From positions 1 to 64,000 of the forward strand of contig CP126123.1 in assembly GCA_030123605.1 (NCBI GenBank): 64,000 bases of DNA. The letters are read 5' to 3'. The translations under genes were made by a program, and so were the position numbers. Positions 37,076-45,722 of the stretch are shown one piece after another. The notes below the pieces were generated by a model that saw nothing but the letters and a program-made list of their open reading frames with translations, did not search any database and was not told where the DNA came from. The stretch is from Nitrospira sp. Lineage in GTDB: Bacteria; Nitrospirota; Nitrospiria; Nitrospirales; Nitrospiraceae. Positions within the stretch are counted from its first letter, which is position 1. Each line of letters starts with the position of its first letter.

Positions 37076-37543
37076 ATGATACGTATCATCCGTACGATGT
37101 TGTGTAGGACAGAACGTGCGATCTTCGGTTGTGCGTTCGTTGTGTGCTTGTCTCCGGCCTACGTCTATGCTGCGGCCGGTGATGAGGCGACGCATGAGGA
37201 GGACCATGCGCAGGATGTGGACATCATCGAATTGCCGGAAGTCCACGTCCACGGTCTGCCGCTGAACAAAGATCAACAGCTGGGGCCGGTGCCGAAATCG
37301 ACGCCCTGGCCGGCTATTCCATCGTCGCTGGACGGCAAGCCGCTCGACGACTGGATGAAGGCGCGCTTGCTCGTGTCGAAGGACGCGCAGGTGACGGTGG
37401 TGGTGCTGGAACCGGCGAGGCACCGCGAGTTGACCGTGGCCGGCATCATCGCGCTCAACAAATGGACGTTTGCTCCGCAGCTCAAGGGCGACGATCCCGT
37501 CGACGGTGAACTCACCGTGCGGATTCACTTCCGGGCGCAGTAA
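37076..37543 (+). CDS. TonB C-terminal-like periplasmic protein
   Basis: 155 aa. A signal peptide covers AIFGCAFVVCLSPAYVYAAAG. The mature part has EEDHAQDVDIIELPEVHVHG, then a C-terminal domain (about residues 95-155) that runs WMKARLLVSKDAQVTVVVLE and TVAGIIALNKWTFAPQLKGD, like a TonB C-terminal or energy-transducer fold. It lacks the usual TonB proline-rich stalk and inner-membrane anchor, so it is not a full TonB. The linkage to the receptor suggests it helps energise or gate it. Confidence 0.65.
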   Translation: MIRIIRTMLCRTERAIFGCAFVVCLSPAYVYAAAGDEATHEEDHAQDVDIIELPEVHVHGLPLNKDQQLGPVPKSTPWPAIPSSLDGKPLDDWMKARLLVSKDAQVTVVVLEPARHRELTVAGIIALNKWTFAPQLKGDDPVDGELTVRIHFRAQ

Positions 37544-37619
37544 ATCAATCTGGCTTTGTCTGAGGCGAGGTTTCATAACATCAAGAACACATATCTGAGA
37601 TGTGTATGTGCCATTGCTC

Positions 37620-39671
37620 TCAATCTGCGAGAGATTTGATGAGTGCGTCCTTCCCCTCCGTGAAATATTGGATGTTGATTTTGGTGGCCATGTCATCGGA
37701 GAGATCGTTCATTTGTTTTCTCGCAGAGACAGGGATCAGAAGAGTGGTGGCTCCCTTCTCCACAGCAAGTTCTGCGACGTTCACTGCATTGTAGATCGGT
37801 TCAATCGAACCGCCGAGATTCAGCCCACCGGCGACAACAAGTCCACCCTTCAGGCTTTTCTGCAAGAGGGCCGAGCAGAGGGCGAGCAACACTCCGACCC
37901 CAACCGCCGCACCACTTTTCGACGCATCAAATGCCCGAAGCTGAACTGAGAACTCATGTTCTCGAGGAGCACGGTCTCCCACCAGTTCTCTGGCCCTTGT
38001 GTAGAGATTTTGCTCGGCACATCGAACGCTTTCCTTGAAGGGCGCGGGAGCCGGCTGATTCAATATCTTGACGCCATTGCCAGGACCCTCAGTCGCATCA
38101 ATTCGATAGAGGCCTGAATGTTCCTCCTGCGCGCTCGGCGCAATCACCCAGACCTGCCCGGGGGGAAGCGGGTCGGTGCCGATGCTGTCTTCACTGTAGA
38201 GCTCAGGAGTAGCTACGAATTGTTCCACACCACCTTCGCCCAGCGAGTAACTGAATTGGGTGTTGCGAAACTCGGCCGATCCGATTCGTTTTTGCTGCTC
38301 TTTCACGCGTCGCCTGCATTCCAACGCAAGCCGGGAAGCCCATTCCAACAGTTCATCTGTCACAGGAGATTCTGGATTCGGTGACAGCAGTTTCACGAGC
38401 CCGCTCACTGTTTTCTGCACCGCCGTTGCATCACGCCCGCTCAAGGCTCCGCCGAGATGCATCCTCCCTTGGAATACGGACTGACGGCTATGGCGGCGCG
38501 TTTGATTCCAGCATTCTGATAGAAAATCACTGACCAGCCCAAAGTGGTCGGTCAAGATCTCTCGGCTGATCTTCGGGATGTCCCAGCCTGGCAAATACGA
38601 GTGGATCCGATCCATAAAAGCCGTGTCGTCGCGCATTTCCTGAGGCAGAGGACCGAAGAGATGCCCGACACGCTGCTGATGTTGGACGTCCACGTCAAAG
38701 TTGCCGACCATGACAACCCCACCGTCGGCCCGGATGCTTTCCTTTCCTCGACTGAATTCGCCGGACTCCATGTATCCCTTCATGATGTTCACGCCGTCCT
38801 TTTGGTCGAAGGAAACACCGGAGATCTCATCGAAGCACACTACGTCATATTGGCAGACCAAGCCGCGTTGTCCGCTGGCATTGTTGACAAACATCCTCGC
38901 CACCGTCGCTTTTCCACCTGAAATCAAGTGGGCATAGGGAGAGATCTGCTGGTATAAATGACTTTTTCCCGTCCCTCGCGGACCAAGTTCCACCATGTTG
39001 TAGTTTCGTTCGACAAAGGGGACCATCCGAAGGATGCACATGTCTTGAGCTCGTGGGGTCAATTTCTGTGGTTCTAAGCCGACGCTTCTGATCAGGAACT
39101 GCTTCCATTCATCGAGTGAGAACAGCTCTCTGCCTCGATACAATGTGGGCAACACATCGCGTTTCGAGATTTGGATCTCCCGCAAAGATTCCACACCAAA
39201 GGGGCGTCCGTTCCGTTCTTGCGCGATGGTGGGGTCGTAGGTCAGCTCCACCTCGGCATAAAAGCCGCCGGTGAGCATGCGCTCGTTCGCATGAACTAGC
39301 TCCGGATCAATCCGAACGTCCTTGAGCTGCAGGCTGGGCAACGTGGCTAAGAAGGAATCCGTCGCGGCATCAAGGCGGGCCGTGATCAGATCGATTAGCT
39401 TTACGTGCCCTCTGTCTTTAGCGCGCGCCTTAAACAGTTCATGCTCGCCGGCCCGCACGGTCTTTTCACCCAGCTGCCGTTCCACAATCTGCAACCCCTC
39501 GCGAATTTCTTCCTCGTCGACCGACGCACAGTAGCGACCGAGCAAGAATTCCGCGACATAGGTCGGCACGGGGTACTGGCCTTTGAACTTGCGGACCAGA
39601 TCTTTACGCACCACGTATCCCTCAAAGGCCTTGGCCGAGAGTTTGTCGAGCGAGTCGAGTTCCACTGTCAT
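37620..39671 (-). CDS. brxL: BREX protein BrxL (AAA+ with Lon-like C-terminal domain)
   Basis: 683 aa. An N-terminal domain is followed by an AAA+ core: Walker A LGPRGTGKSHLYQQI (about residues 229-237) and Walker B YDVVCFDEISGVSF. The Lon-like domain is at about 560-683 (KSGAAVGVGVLLALCSALLQ). By alignment with Lon's KDGPSAG, the catalytic serine is here an alanine, and the lysine of the GLKEK box is a valine, so protease activity is unlikely. Family work treats BrxL as a DNA-acting AAA+ motor. It is the last gene of the operon and overlaps pglZ by 4 bases. Confidence 0.93.
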   Translation of the reverse strand: MTVELDSLDKLSAKAFEGYVVRKDLVRKFKGQYPVPTYVAEFLLGRYCASVDEEEIREGLQIVERQLGEKTVRAGEHELFKARAKDRGHVKLIDLITARLDAATDSFLATLPSLQLKDVRIDPELVHANERMLTGGFYAEVELTYDPTIAQERNGRPFGVESLREIQISKRDVLPTLYRGRELFSLDEWKQFLIRSVGLEPQKLTPRAQDMCILRMVPFVERNYNMVELGPRGTGKSHLYQQISPYAHLISGGKATVARMFVNNASGQRGLVCQYDVVCFDEISGVSFDQKDGVNIMKGYMESGEFSRGKESIRADGGVVMVGNFDVDVQHQQRVGHLFGPLPQEMRDDTAFMDRIHSYLPGWDIPKISREILTDHFGLVSDFLSECWNQTRRHSRQSVFQGRMHLGGALSGRDATAVQKTVSGLVKLLSPNPESPVTDELLEWASRLALECRRRVKEQQKRIGSAEFRNTQFSYSLGEGGVEQFVATPELYSEDSIGTDPLPPGQVWVIAPSAQEEHSGLYRIDATEGPGNGVKILNQPAPAPFKESVRCAEQNLYTRARELVGDRAPREHEFSVQLRAFDASKSGAAVGVGVLLALCSALLQKSLKGGLVVAGGLNLGGSIEPIYNAVNVAELAVEKGATTLLIPVSARKQMNDLSDDMATKINIQYFTEGKDALIKSLAD

Positions 39672-42007
39672 GGATTTACTCCTAAGGTCGTCGGTAACGA
39701 GTGGATCACCTGGTTGGACGCATTCAGAAGGACGATCGTGGCGTGCATGCCGATATCCGCATCGTTCTCCAAGAAGACCACCACAGCCCCGTCGTCGCTG
39801 ATCGCTTTGGCTTCCTTCCGCACCAAAAACGAGGTGCCGGCATCACCCTGGCGCGATCGTATATCCACGCTGATCCCCTCCGTTGATCCATCGACGGTCA
39901 GCCGGCATCGCGCCCCTGTCCAGCGTGCGTCTGTCAGCCTGGTTTCCCTTCGGGACTGTTGTCCGGCACGCACCATCATATGGGGAACGACCATCTCCTG
40001 TAGCGAGACGCCTCCATGCGAGTACTCCATCCCGGCCTTGAAACATCCCGCCCCGGGTGGCACGACAACTTGAACGGAATCATTCCACCGCCAGATGAAC
40101 TCCGGTAAATTCGTCACCACCCCTGGCTTGATGGCTGCACAGCGTCCCCATCGATGTTCAGCGAGGAAGGCTTTCAGCTCCACCTTTGGTAATCCATGTG
40201 GAAGCAACAACCAACCGTGGTCTGTCACCACATGAATGACTGACCAACCCGCTTCCATCAATGATCGAATGCGGATCGTCAAATCGCGAACTTCACCGGC
40301 CACGGCGCAAGCCAGCTTCCAGCCTTCATTATGGCCACGCTTGTCGAGCGTTCCGGTTTCCGTCCACGCTGAGCCATTCGGATCGCCGAGATCTGCACTA
40401 GCCAGCACTTGCCATCCGGAAGTCCTGAGTGCCTGAACGAATCGGTCCTGCGTCATGCGCTGGCCGTTTTCTAAGGTGGGGGCAAATTCGTCGCTGATGG
40501 CTCCATGTTGCAGCGAATCGACCAGGGGGGAGCACAGAGGCTTTGCGGTGGCCGTCACGCTGGGGATGGGTGCCCAATCCCAATCGAGAGTGGTTTCCAG
40601 GCCGTCTTCAGCAAGGTGCTTCTTCAGTAAACTCGCGACGTCGAACCGCAGCCCGTCGGCAAACAACACGATATGGCCGGCGGTCGGAGTGAAGACAGGA
40701 TGCCGCCGTGCCGGAGATTTCCGAGCCGCTGCCAGCACATGCTGGAGATGCCGGGCCGTCGCCTCCAGCCAGGGCAAGTACATGGCGCGTAAGGCTCCCA
40801 ATATCGGCCCATGCTGATCGAGAGCATCGCAGGATGCCATTACGGCGAGTGCCGCGGCATCGACCTCCCAAGCCTGTGTCACATACACCTCGGCAAAGGC
40901 CTCGGCGGTCGGGCCGCCCGGTGTCTGCCGGCAGAGTGCCGCCACCTTGGCCAACGGTTCCAGCGTGACCGCAAGTGGGCTCAAGCCAAGGGCACGCCAT
41001 GGATAGTGACGACGAACGCCGTGGTGGCTCTCCAACTGCAGAATCTCCTGAGCGGCTTGATCCTGTGGGAGATTCGCCACCCTTGCAAGCGCGGTGGCAA
41101 GTTCGCGTTCCTGTTGGTCATTGATCGAGGGCCAGACTTCACCGGTGTCATACATTGAGCGAGTTTTTGGTCCGGCGCGTCGCAGCCATTCGACCACCCC
41201 TTGGTAGTTTGTCGGCGCTTCAGTGAAACGATTCCACACCACGCCCCAATGGTTCTCCCGGCCTGCCAACCGTTCCGCTGCCCACATCGATCCGTCCTTC
41301 TCGGGATCGAAACGATATTCTGTTGTGCATTGATCGCGGAACGCGTGCCATTCAGGTCCCTTCGTGCACTGTTTGAAGCCATCAGGATCGTTCAGCCAGC
41401 GCAAGATCGATCCAGCGGCGTCCGGCGCCATGAGTTCATTGAAGAAGTCGGCATTGAGGGTTTTGCCACGTACATCATCCACCCGTTCCTGCATCAGCTT
41501 AGACAGGGCGCGCATAAGGGCGTCCTGAGTCGCCTGATCACGGGGGACATCGAGGCCTAGACCCCCGTGACCAGAGATCAGGAAGGCCAACGGCGTCCAC
41601 TCTTTGCCATTCGGGTGGAGCCAGAGGGCTCCTCGAAATTGCATCTCAGCCAAAGGGGAAAGGTCGGAGGTGATGGCCTCAAGATCTTTCAGTTGGTCCC
41701 ACTTTACATTCGGCAGGTAAAAGATCGGCGTGGCCCCTGCATCCGGCGCTTCAGGAACCGTCCTGGCCTCGACGCAGCGAAGCCATAAGGCGGGCCCCCG
41801 ACGTTCCGCCGGCGCATAGTCTCCAAGGACAAAGAGTTCCTGTATCGACTTGGTCAGCGCAGGAATCATCGCCTCCCAGAGACAATCAGGATCCAACCAG
41901 AGCACAGCGCAAGGTGCGATTTGATCTCCCGTCGCATAGGCTCGAGACAGTCCCCGCAGAGCCTCAGCCAACGCTCCTTCGACGGTCATGCTGACAGGTA
42001 ACCTCAT
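39668..42007 (-). CDS. pglZ: BREX phosphatase-like protein PglZ
   Basis: 779 aa. The alkaline-phosphatase-like PglZ core begins HIVLFADGLRFDVASLLKKH (about residues 445-465) with the nucleophile-side Asp, and continues to WSVIHVVTDHGWLLLPHG with the metal-binding TDHG. The first ~430 residues are helical. PglZ is required for phage defence and forms a complex with BrxB and PglX. It is coupled to brxL downstream and to abiEii upstream by ATGA overlaps. That the toxin gene, not pglX, is its direct upstream neighbour is unusual. Confidence 0.93.
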   Translation of the reverse strand: MRLPVSMTVEGALAEALRGLSRAYATGDQIAPCAVLWLDPDCLWEAMIPALTKSIQELFVLGDYAPAERRGPALWLRCVEARTVPEAPDAGATPIFYLPNVKWDQLKDLEAITSDLSPLAEMQFRGALWLHPNGKEWTPLAFLISGHGGLGLDVPRDQATQDALMRALSKLMQERVDDVRGKTLNADFFNELMAPDAAGSILRWLNDPDGFKQCTKGPEWHAFRDQCTTEYRFDPEKDGSMWAAERLAGRENHWGVVWNRFTEAPTNYQGVVEWLRRAGPKTRSMYDTGEVWPSINDQQERELATALARVANLPQDQAAQEILQLESHHGVRRHYPWRALGLSPLAVTLEPLAKVAALCRQTPGGPTAEAFAEVYVTQAWEVDAAALAVMASCDALDQHGPILGALRAMYLPWLEATARHLQHVLAAARKSPARRHPVFTPTAGHIVLFADGLRFDVASLLKKHLAEDGLETTLDWDWAPIPSVTATAKPLCSPLVDSLQHGAISDEFAPTLENGQRMTQDRFVQALRTSGWQVLASADLGDPNGSAWTETGTLDKRGHNEGWKLACAVAGEVRDLTIRIRSLMEAGWSVIHVVTDHGWLLLPHGLPKVELKAFLAEHRWGRCAAIKPGVVTNLPEFIWRWNDSVQVVVPPGAGCFKAGMEYSHGGVSLQEMVVPHMMVRAGQQSRRETRLTDARWTGARCRLTVDGSTEGISVDIRSRQGDAGTSFLVRKEAKAISDDGAVVVFLENDADIGMHATIVLLNASNQVIHSLPTTLGVNP

Positions 42008-43059
42008 GTGGTCTGCTCTATGCCCGCCGCTTGCTGGTTGTTGATCTGCCTCTCAAGGGTTCTCAAGCCGCTGAGGATCTCCTCCCACGAAGGATAGGCA
42101 CCGAAGATCATGGCCCGCATCTGACTGTAGTCGTTCCGGAGCGTGGCCATGCGATCCGCCGGCGGAAGCAGGTGAAACGTGCCCGGCTTGGCCGTCTCAT
42201 AGTTCGCCCAGGCGGCTGCGAAAAACAACCGCTTGTGCGTGACGACCCGTTCCAGCAGATCGAGCTTGGCCAAAGCCTGCCGGCCGATCTCATGCTGCGA
42301 CAGCCGGTACAGGTCATAAAAATGCCTCGACACACGTTCCGTCGCGGCCTTCTGAGCTGGACGGTGGTAATCGGCATGGAGGAGCGTCGCCTTTTCCCAG
42401 AACGTTCGCGCGGCCTCCATGGTCCGAACGGAACAGGAACGGGCGATGTCAAACGCCTCAGGAAACGCCTCGGCCGCATAGGGGCTGATGTCGCGCTCCT
42501 CAGCAGGCCAATCGTTAGAACGTGCGCCCATCTCCAATCGGATCGCGGGCCGAATATAGGTCGCCGCCCCTTCCGACAAGCCGCTGCGAGGGTAGGTGAA
42601 GATCACCGTGTGTGGATCGGCAGGATCGAGGTCGGCGTTCCATCCGGAGGTGCCGAGCACGCGAGCAAAGTCCTCACGAAGTTCCGGCAAGAGTCTCTCG
42701 CGGATGGCCTTGTGACAACCGGCTACCAGCGCGTCAAGCCGCCGCTGCGCCTCCTTCTTGCTGATGCCGGGCTGTTCCGGGTCCCGGCCATCGGCAAACC
42801 CGAGATCGCGGCGGCTCAGGGAGAGGTCCACGTCCTCCGAAAACCGTTCGATCACCTGATAGGCCTTGGAGAGCGAGGTGCCACCCTTGAAAATCAACTG
42901 TGGCCGAAAGCGCATGATCGCGAAAATCCGGCGCAAGGTCCAGCAGACCCAGAAGTCCTTTTCGATGATCGCGGGGGCCCGCGTCGGGCGCAATTGGGCG
43001 GCGGCCTGTTGAAAGAGGTCGGCCCGTTCCTCCGGCGAAGCTGCGGCAATCCTGTCCAC
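42004..43059 (-). CDS. abiEii: AbiEii-type nucleotidyltransferase toxin
   Basis: About 351 aa. The start is the GTG at 43059, sharing one base with the antitoxin stop and preceded by AAGGA eight bases upstream; the 43107 start is a longer in-frame reading. The nucleotidyltransferase motif is LIFKGGTSLSKAYQVIERFS followed by EDVDLSL (about residues 51-77), with an N-terminal IEKDFWVCW box and a C-terminal RHFYDLYRL helix. AbiEii toxins block growth, probably by modifying tRNA acceptor ends. Its stop overlaps the pglZ ATG by 4 bases. Confidence 0.9.
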   Translation of the reverse strand: MDRIAAASPEERADLFQQAAAQLRPTRAPAIIEKDFWVCWTLRRIFAIMRFRPQLIFKGGTSLSKAYQVIERFSEDVDLSLSRRDLGFADGRDPEQPGISKKEAQRRLDALVAGCHKAIRERLLPELREDFARVLGTSGWNADLDPADPHTVIFTYPRSGLSEGAATYIRPAIRLEMGARSNDWPAEERDISPYAAEAFPEAFDIARSCSVRTMEAARTFWEKATLLHADYHRPAQKAATERVSRHFYDLYRLSQHEIGRQALAKLDLLERVVTHKRLFFAAAWANYETAKPGTFHLLPPADRMATLRNDYSQMRAMIFGAYPSWEEILSGLRTLERQINNQQAAGIEQTT

Positions 43060-43673
43060 TATCGCGATCCTTGTGCAATGATCTGCTGCAAAACCGGCTT
43101 CATCCAAGCGGGAGCTTGGTGGAGCGTCTGCGTCAGTTGAGCCTTGTCCTGTTTGGAAAGCAGCCTGCGCAGGTGGGTGATCATCTCAGGAGTCACACCC
43201 TCGTTGCCGAGATACCGAAGCGCTTGGAGCACCAACGAACTCACGCGACCTTCCACCTCCATGGTCTTCGGTCCACGGTTCAGGAGCCGGATGGAGTAGG
43301 GGCCCAACGTCAGCGTCTTGGTACGGCCGTTTGTGTAGTAGATGATGTTCGCCGGGACTTGCGTCGAAAGTCCGAGAAGGTTGGCGGCATAGGCGCCGGA
43401 CGGAACGAGCCGTAACCCATTTTTCTTCGCCCAAGCTTGGGCCAATTCGTCCGGCGACGGCACCATCGGCCGCTTGAGCAACGCGCCCATCCGAGGCCAA
43501 GAGTACAAACCTCGGCGAACCCGCTGGATGCGACCCTGACGGACTAAGCGCGACAGGGCCTGATCCACGGCAGCCCGAGGTCCTAGGTCCAACAGATCGG
43601 CCACAGACAGGACTGTTCCTGAGGATTCAAGCCTCGCCAGCACCTTGTCGGCTACGGGATGTGAGACGTTCAT
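43059..43673 (-). CDS. abiEi: AbiEi-type antitoxin and transcriptional repressor
   Basis: 204 aa. The N-terminus is a winged-helix domain (PVADKVLARLESSGTVLSV to about residue 65, with QALSRLVRQGRIQRVRRGLY as recognition part). The C-terminal domain includes LVPSGAYAANLLGLSTQVP and the YYTNGRTKTLTLG strand, as in DUF6088/AbiEi proteins. It is type IV: it does not need to bind the toxin. AbiE antitoxins repress their own promoter by binding inverted repeats, and such a repeat is present at 43684. Confidence 0.88.
   Translation of the reverse strand: MNVSHPVADKVLARLESSGTVLSVADLLDLGPRAAVDQALSRLVRQGRIQRVRRGLYSWPRMGALLKRPMVPSPDELAQAWAKKNGLRLVPSGAYAANLLGLSTQVPANIIYYTNGRTKTLTLGPYSIRLLNRGPKTMEVEGRVSSLVLQALRYLGNEGVTPEMITHLRRLLSKQDKAQLTQTLHQAPAWMKPVLQQIIAQGSR
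43068..43072 (-). promoter_or_regulatory. Ribosome binding site that decides the abiEii start
   Basis: AAGGA on the minus strand, eight bases before the GTG at 43059, inside the last codons of abiEi. It supports the short reading of abiEii and coupled translation with the antitoxin. Confidence 0.6.
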
Positions 43674-43683
43674 GGTGATCTGC

Positions 43684-43713
43684 TGTCAGAAAAAGCGATC
43701 TCTTTTTCTGACA
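43684..43713 (-). promoter_or_regulatory. Perfect 12-bp inverted repeat, probable AbiEi operator
   Basis: Arms TGTCAGAAAAAG (43684-43695) and CTTTTTCTGACA (43702-43713) are exact reverse complements around a six-base loop. It overlaps the last three bases of the predicted -10 box and the expected transcription start and lies 10 bases ahead of the abiEi ATG. This position fits a self-repressor operator. A/T-rich arms and the lack of a following U-run argue against a terminator. Confidence 0.68.
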
Positions 43714-43739
43714 ATAGCCGGACCGTCCCTCAATTGCAA
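43711..43739 (-). promoter_or_regulatory. Predicted promoter of the abiEi-abiEii-pglZ-brxL segment
   Basis: On the minus strand, TTGCAA (43734-43739) is followed by a 17-base spacer and TATTGT (43711-43716). It lies in the 90-base gap between pglX and abiEi, the only real gap inside the BREX operon. If active it would transcribe the toxin-antitoxin pair and, by coupling, pglZ and brxL. Confidence 0.58.
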
Positions 43740-43763
43740 GATGTGGCGGCACATGACAACCGG

Positions 43764-45722
43764 TCACGTTCTATGCGCAGCCCGTGCCTTCCGCTTTTCG
43801 TCGAGCGTCAAGTGATGGCCGTTGATGCGCTCGCCTTTGAAGACTTTGAACCAGGGGGCGCTCGTGACATCCGTTCCGCGGTCTTTCTTCCAGTGAATGT
43901 TCGGCTTGGCGCGGAGAATGCCCGCGCCCTTCTTGCTGACATCTTTCGCGCTCATGAAGGGGCGAATGTTCAGCCGGACGCCATCATTGAGATCGGGATC
44001 CCAACCGATCGATTGTTTCTCAATACCTTTCCAGCGCACAAAGATATCGTAGGGCGGTTCACCTTCGAGGATCTTCTGCAGTTCTCCCTGCAACTCTTTC
44101 GCGGCTTGAAGGCGCGCATCGCTGCCGGCTTCGCCGGACGCAACCGCCGCCTTCTGGCGGCTGATCCAATCGCCGAGGTACGAGTATGTGAGCTTCTCTA
44201 AGTTCGCCTTGGTGAGTTGATGGTAGTTCACCAACGCGCTGAAGCCATCATTGCGGCCGTCCCAGATGTGCCAGATGAACGGGCGATGGTGAAACAGCGC
44301 GCAATGCTGTTCGAAGAATCCATTGCGGAGCCAGTCTTCGAGAGACTTGCGGACATAGCTGACTTGTGTGAGGAGTTCAGTTTGTTTCGCCGCGCTCCAC
44401 TCAGAACCATAGGCAGCGGCGAGGAGAGAACGTAATCGTTCGGCAGCCGGTTCCTCACCTTTGATGGCCGAGATACAGACAATGCCATCGCTGTCTGCGA
44501 ATTTCTCCAGACCGTCAGTGCCCAATGTAGGGCAATCGGGAAAGCTAGAGCCAGTTTGACGAGGCCAGCGGTAACCAAGTAACCGGGCAACCGCCGCCTG
44601 CAAGGGATGATCTGACCCCTTGGGATGGCCGCTGAAGAGCCACTGGGTTGGATCGGTGGAGTATGGCTTTGGCAGACCGTGTGGGTATTTCTCGGTTGCC
44701 ACCTGCTGCCAGTGCTCGAGGTCGAAGGGAACTTTCGACAATGTTGCCGGAGTAACCCCGACTTTATTGTCCAAGAGCCGAACTGTCCTGGCGTATTCTT
44801 CTGAAGAAACGAAGCACCAAACTGCCGCGATCAGTTTTTCATCTGACGGAACAATAGCCGCTCCGTTCTGGTCAAAGATTTCTCCAGTGTAGAGCGTAAC
44901 CGGAAGATCGCCCATTCGATGCACCAGAAGCCCACGCTTTCCCCAAACGCTGTTCCCTCTCTGGTCCGAGTCGTGCAAGCGCTCTCGCCGAATAGCAGCC
45001 TCCTCACGTAGATGCCCATTCTGCTCGTCAAAAAACACCACCTGCTCTCTGCCGCCAAACGGAATTGTCGTCCCAACCGTGCTCTGCTGGAATGCCCACT
45101 CGTGCGGACGGAATGAAAATTCCCAGAAGAACTTTTGGAACCTGGGCGAATCGCCATTGAGAATTCCGGTGAGACACGTAACGCTTTCTCCCAAAATCGG
45201 CAGTTTTGATGGTTCGGTCAGAGCAACTCTTCCATCAGGATTATTTAACCGTTCCTTCTGGCCAAATTGAGCCGAAGATTCGCAGCAAAGAGAGGATGCT
45301 TTCTCTGTTGGTGTGGGCTTATCAGCTACGTCCAGGCCCATGAATTGGTGCTTCTCTTCGGGATGCTGATTCGTTAGAGCCAACAATACGATGCTGAAAT
45401 CATACATTGGGGTTTGAAACCCCTTCGGCCCAAGACAAGCTACAAAATCCCATTGAGCTTCTTTCAAAAGGCGTCGTCTGATTTTCAGATATGCACCGAG
45501 GAACAGCCAATTATGCGGCGTTACGAGTGCCACAGATCCGCCGTTAGAGCAGAAGGTCACACATCGTTCCAAAAGACATGTCGCAAGGTCGTGTTTGCTA
45601 TCAGGGTGAACTCGCTCGCAAAACTCTCTTAGGGTTTCCTCCTGCTTCTTGTATCCGAGGTAAGGTACATTGGTCGCGACAAGTGTGAATTGGCTCGCGA
45701 GAATCTCGGCAGCCTGGGCCAA
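43764..45722 (-). CDS. pglX: PglX (BREX methyltransferase), C-terminal part after frameshift
   Basis: 652 aa in this frame; the TTG at 45722 is only the first possible start, not a likely one. The N-terminal segment AQAAEILASQFTLVATNVPY carries methyltransferase motif IV as NVPY (usually NPPY), then GGSVALVTPHNWLFLGAYLK, typical for PglX. The rest is target-recognition and coiled regions and ends with a basic tail. Joined to the N-terminal part, the protein would be about 1117 aa, normal for PglX, an N6-adenine methyltransferase. Confidence 0.85.
   Translation of the reverse strand: MAQAAEILASQFTLVATNVPYLGYKKQEETLREFCERVHPDSKHDLATCLLERCVTFCSNGGSVALVTPHNWLFLGAYLKIRRRLLKEAQWDFVACLGPKGFQTPMYDFSIVLLALTNQHPEEKHQFMGLDVADKPTPTEKASSLCCESSAQFGQKERLNNPDGRVALTEPSKLPILGESVTCLTGILNGDSPRFQKFFWEFSFRPHEWAFQQSTVGTTIPFGGREQVVFFDEQNGHLREEAAIRRERLHDSDQRGNSVWGKRGLLVHRMGDLPVTLYTGEIFDQNGAAIVPSDEKLIAAVWCFVSSEEYARTVRLLDNKVGVTPATLSKVPFDLEHWQQVATEKYPHGLPKPYSTDPTQWLFSGHPKGSDHPLQAAVARLLGYRWPRQTGSSFPDCPTLGTDGLEKFADSDGIVCISAIKGEEPAAERLRSLLAAAYGSEWSAAKQTELLTQVSYVRKSLEDWLRNGFFEQHCALFHHRPFIWHIWDGRNDGFSALVNYHQLTKANLEKLTYSYLGDWISRQKAAVASGEAGSDARLQAAKELQGELQKILEGEPPYDIFVRWKGIEKQSIGWDPDLNDGVRLNIRPFMSAKDVSKKGAGILRAKPNIHWKKDRGTDVTSAPWFKVFKGERINGHHLTLDEKRKARAAHRT

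Noticed and set aside
42031-43140. 369-aa open frame on the plus strand
   Set aside because: It is antisense to abiEii, which has the nucleotidyltransferase boxes. No domain is seen in the antisense frame.
43684-43713. Palindrome as a rho-independent terminator for pglX
   Set aside because: The stem is A/T-rich apart from its ends and no U-run follows; its overlap with the -10 box better fits an operator.
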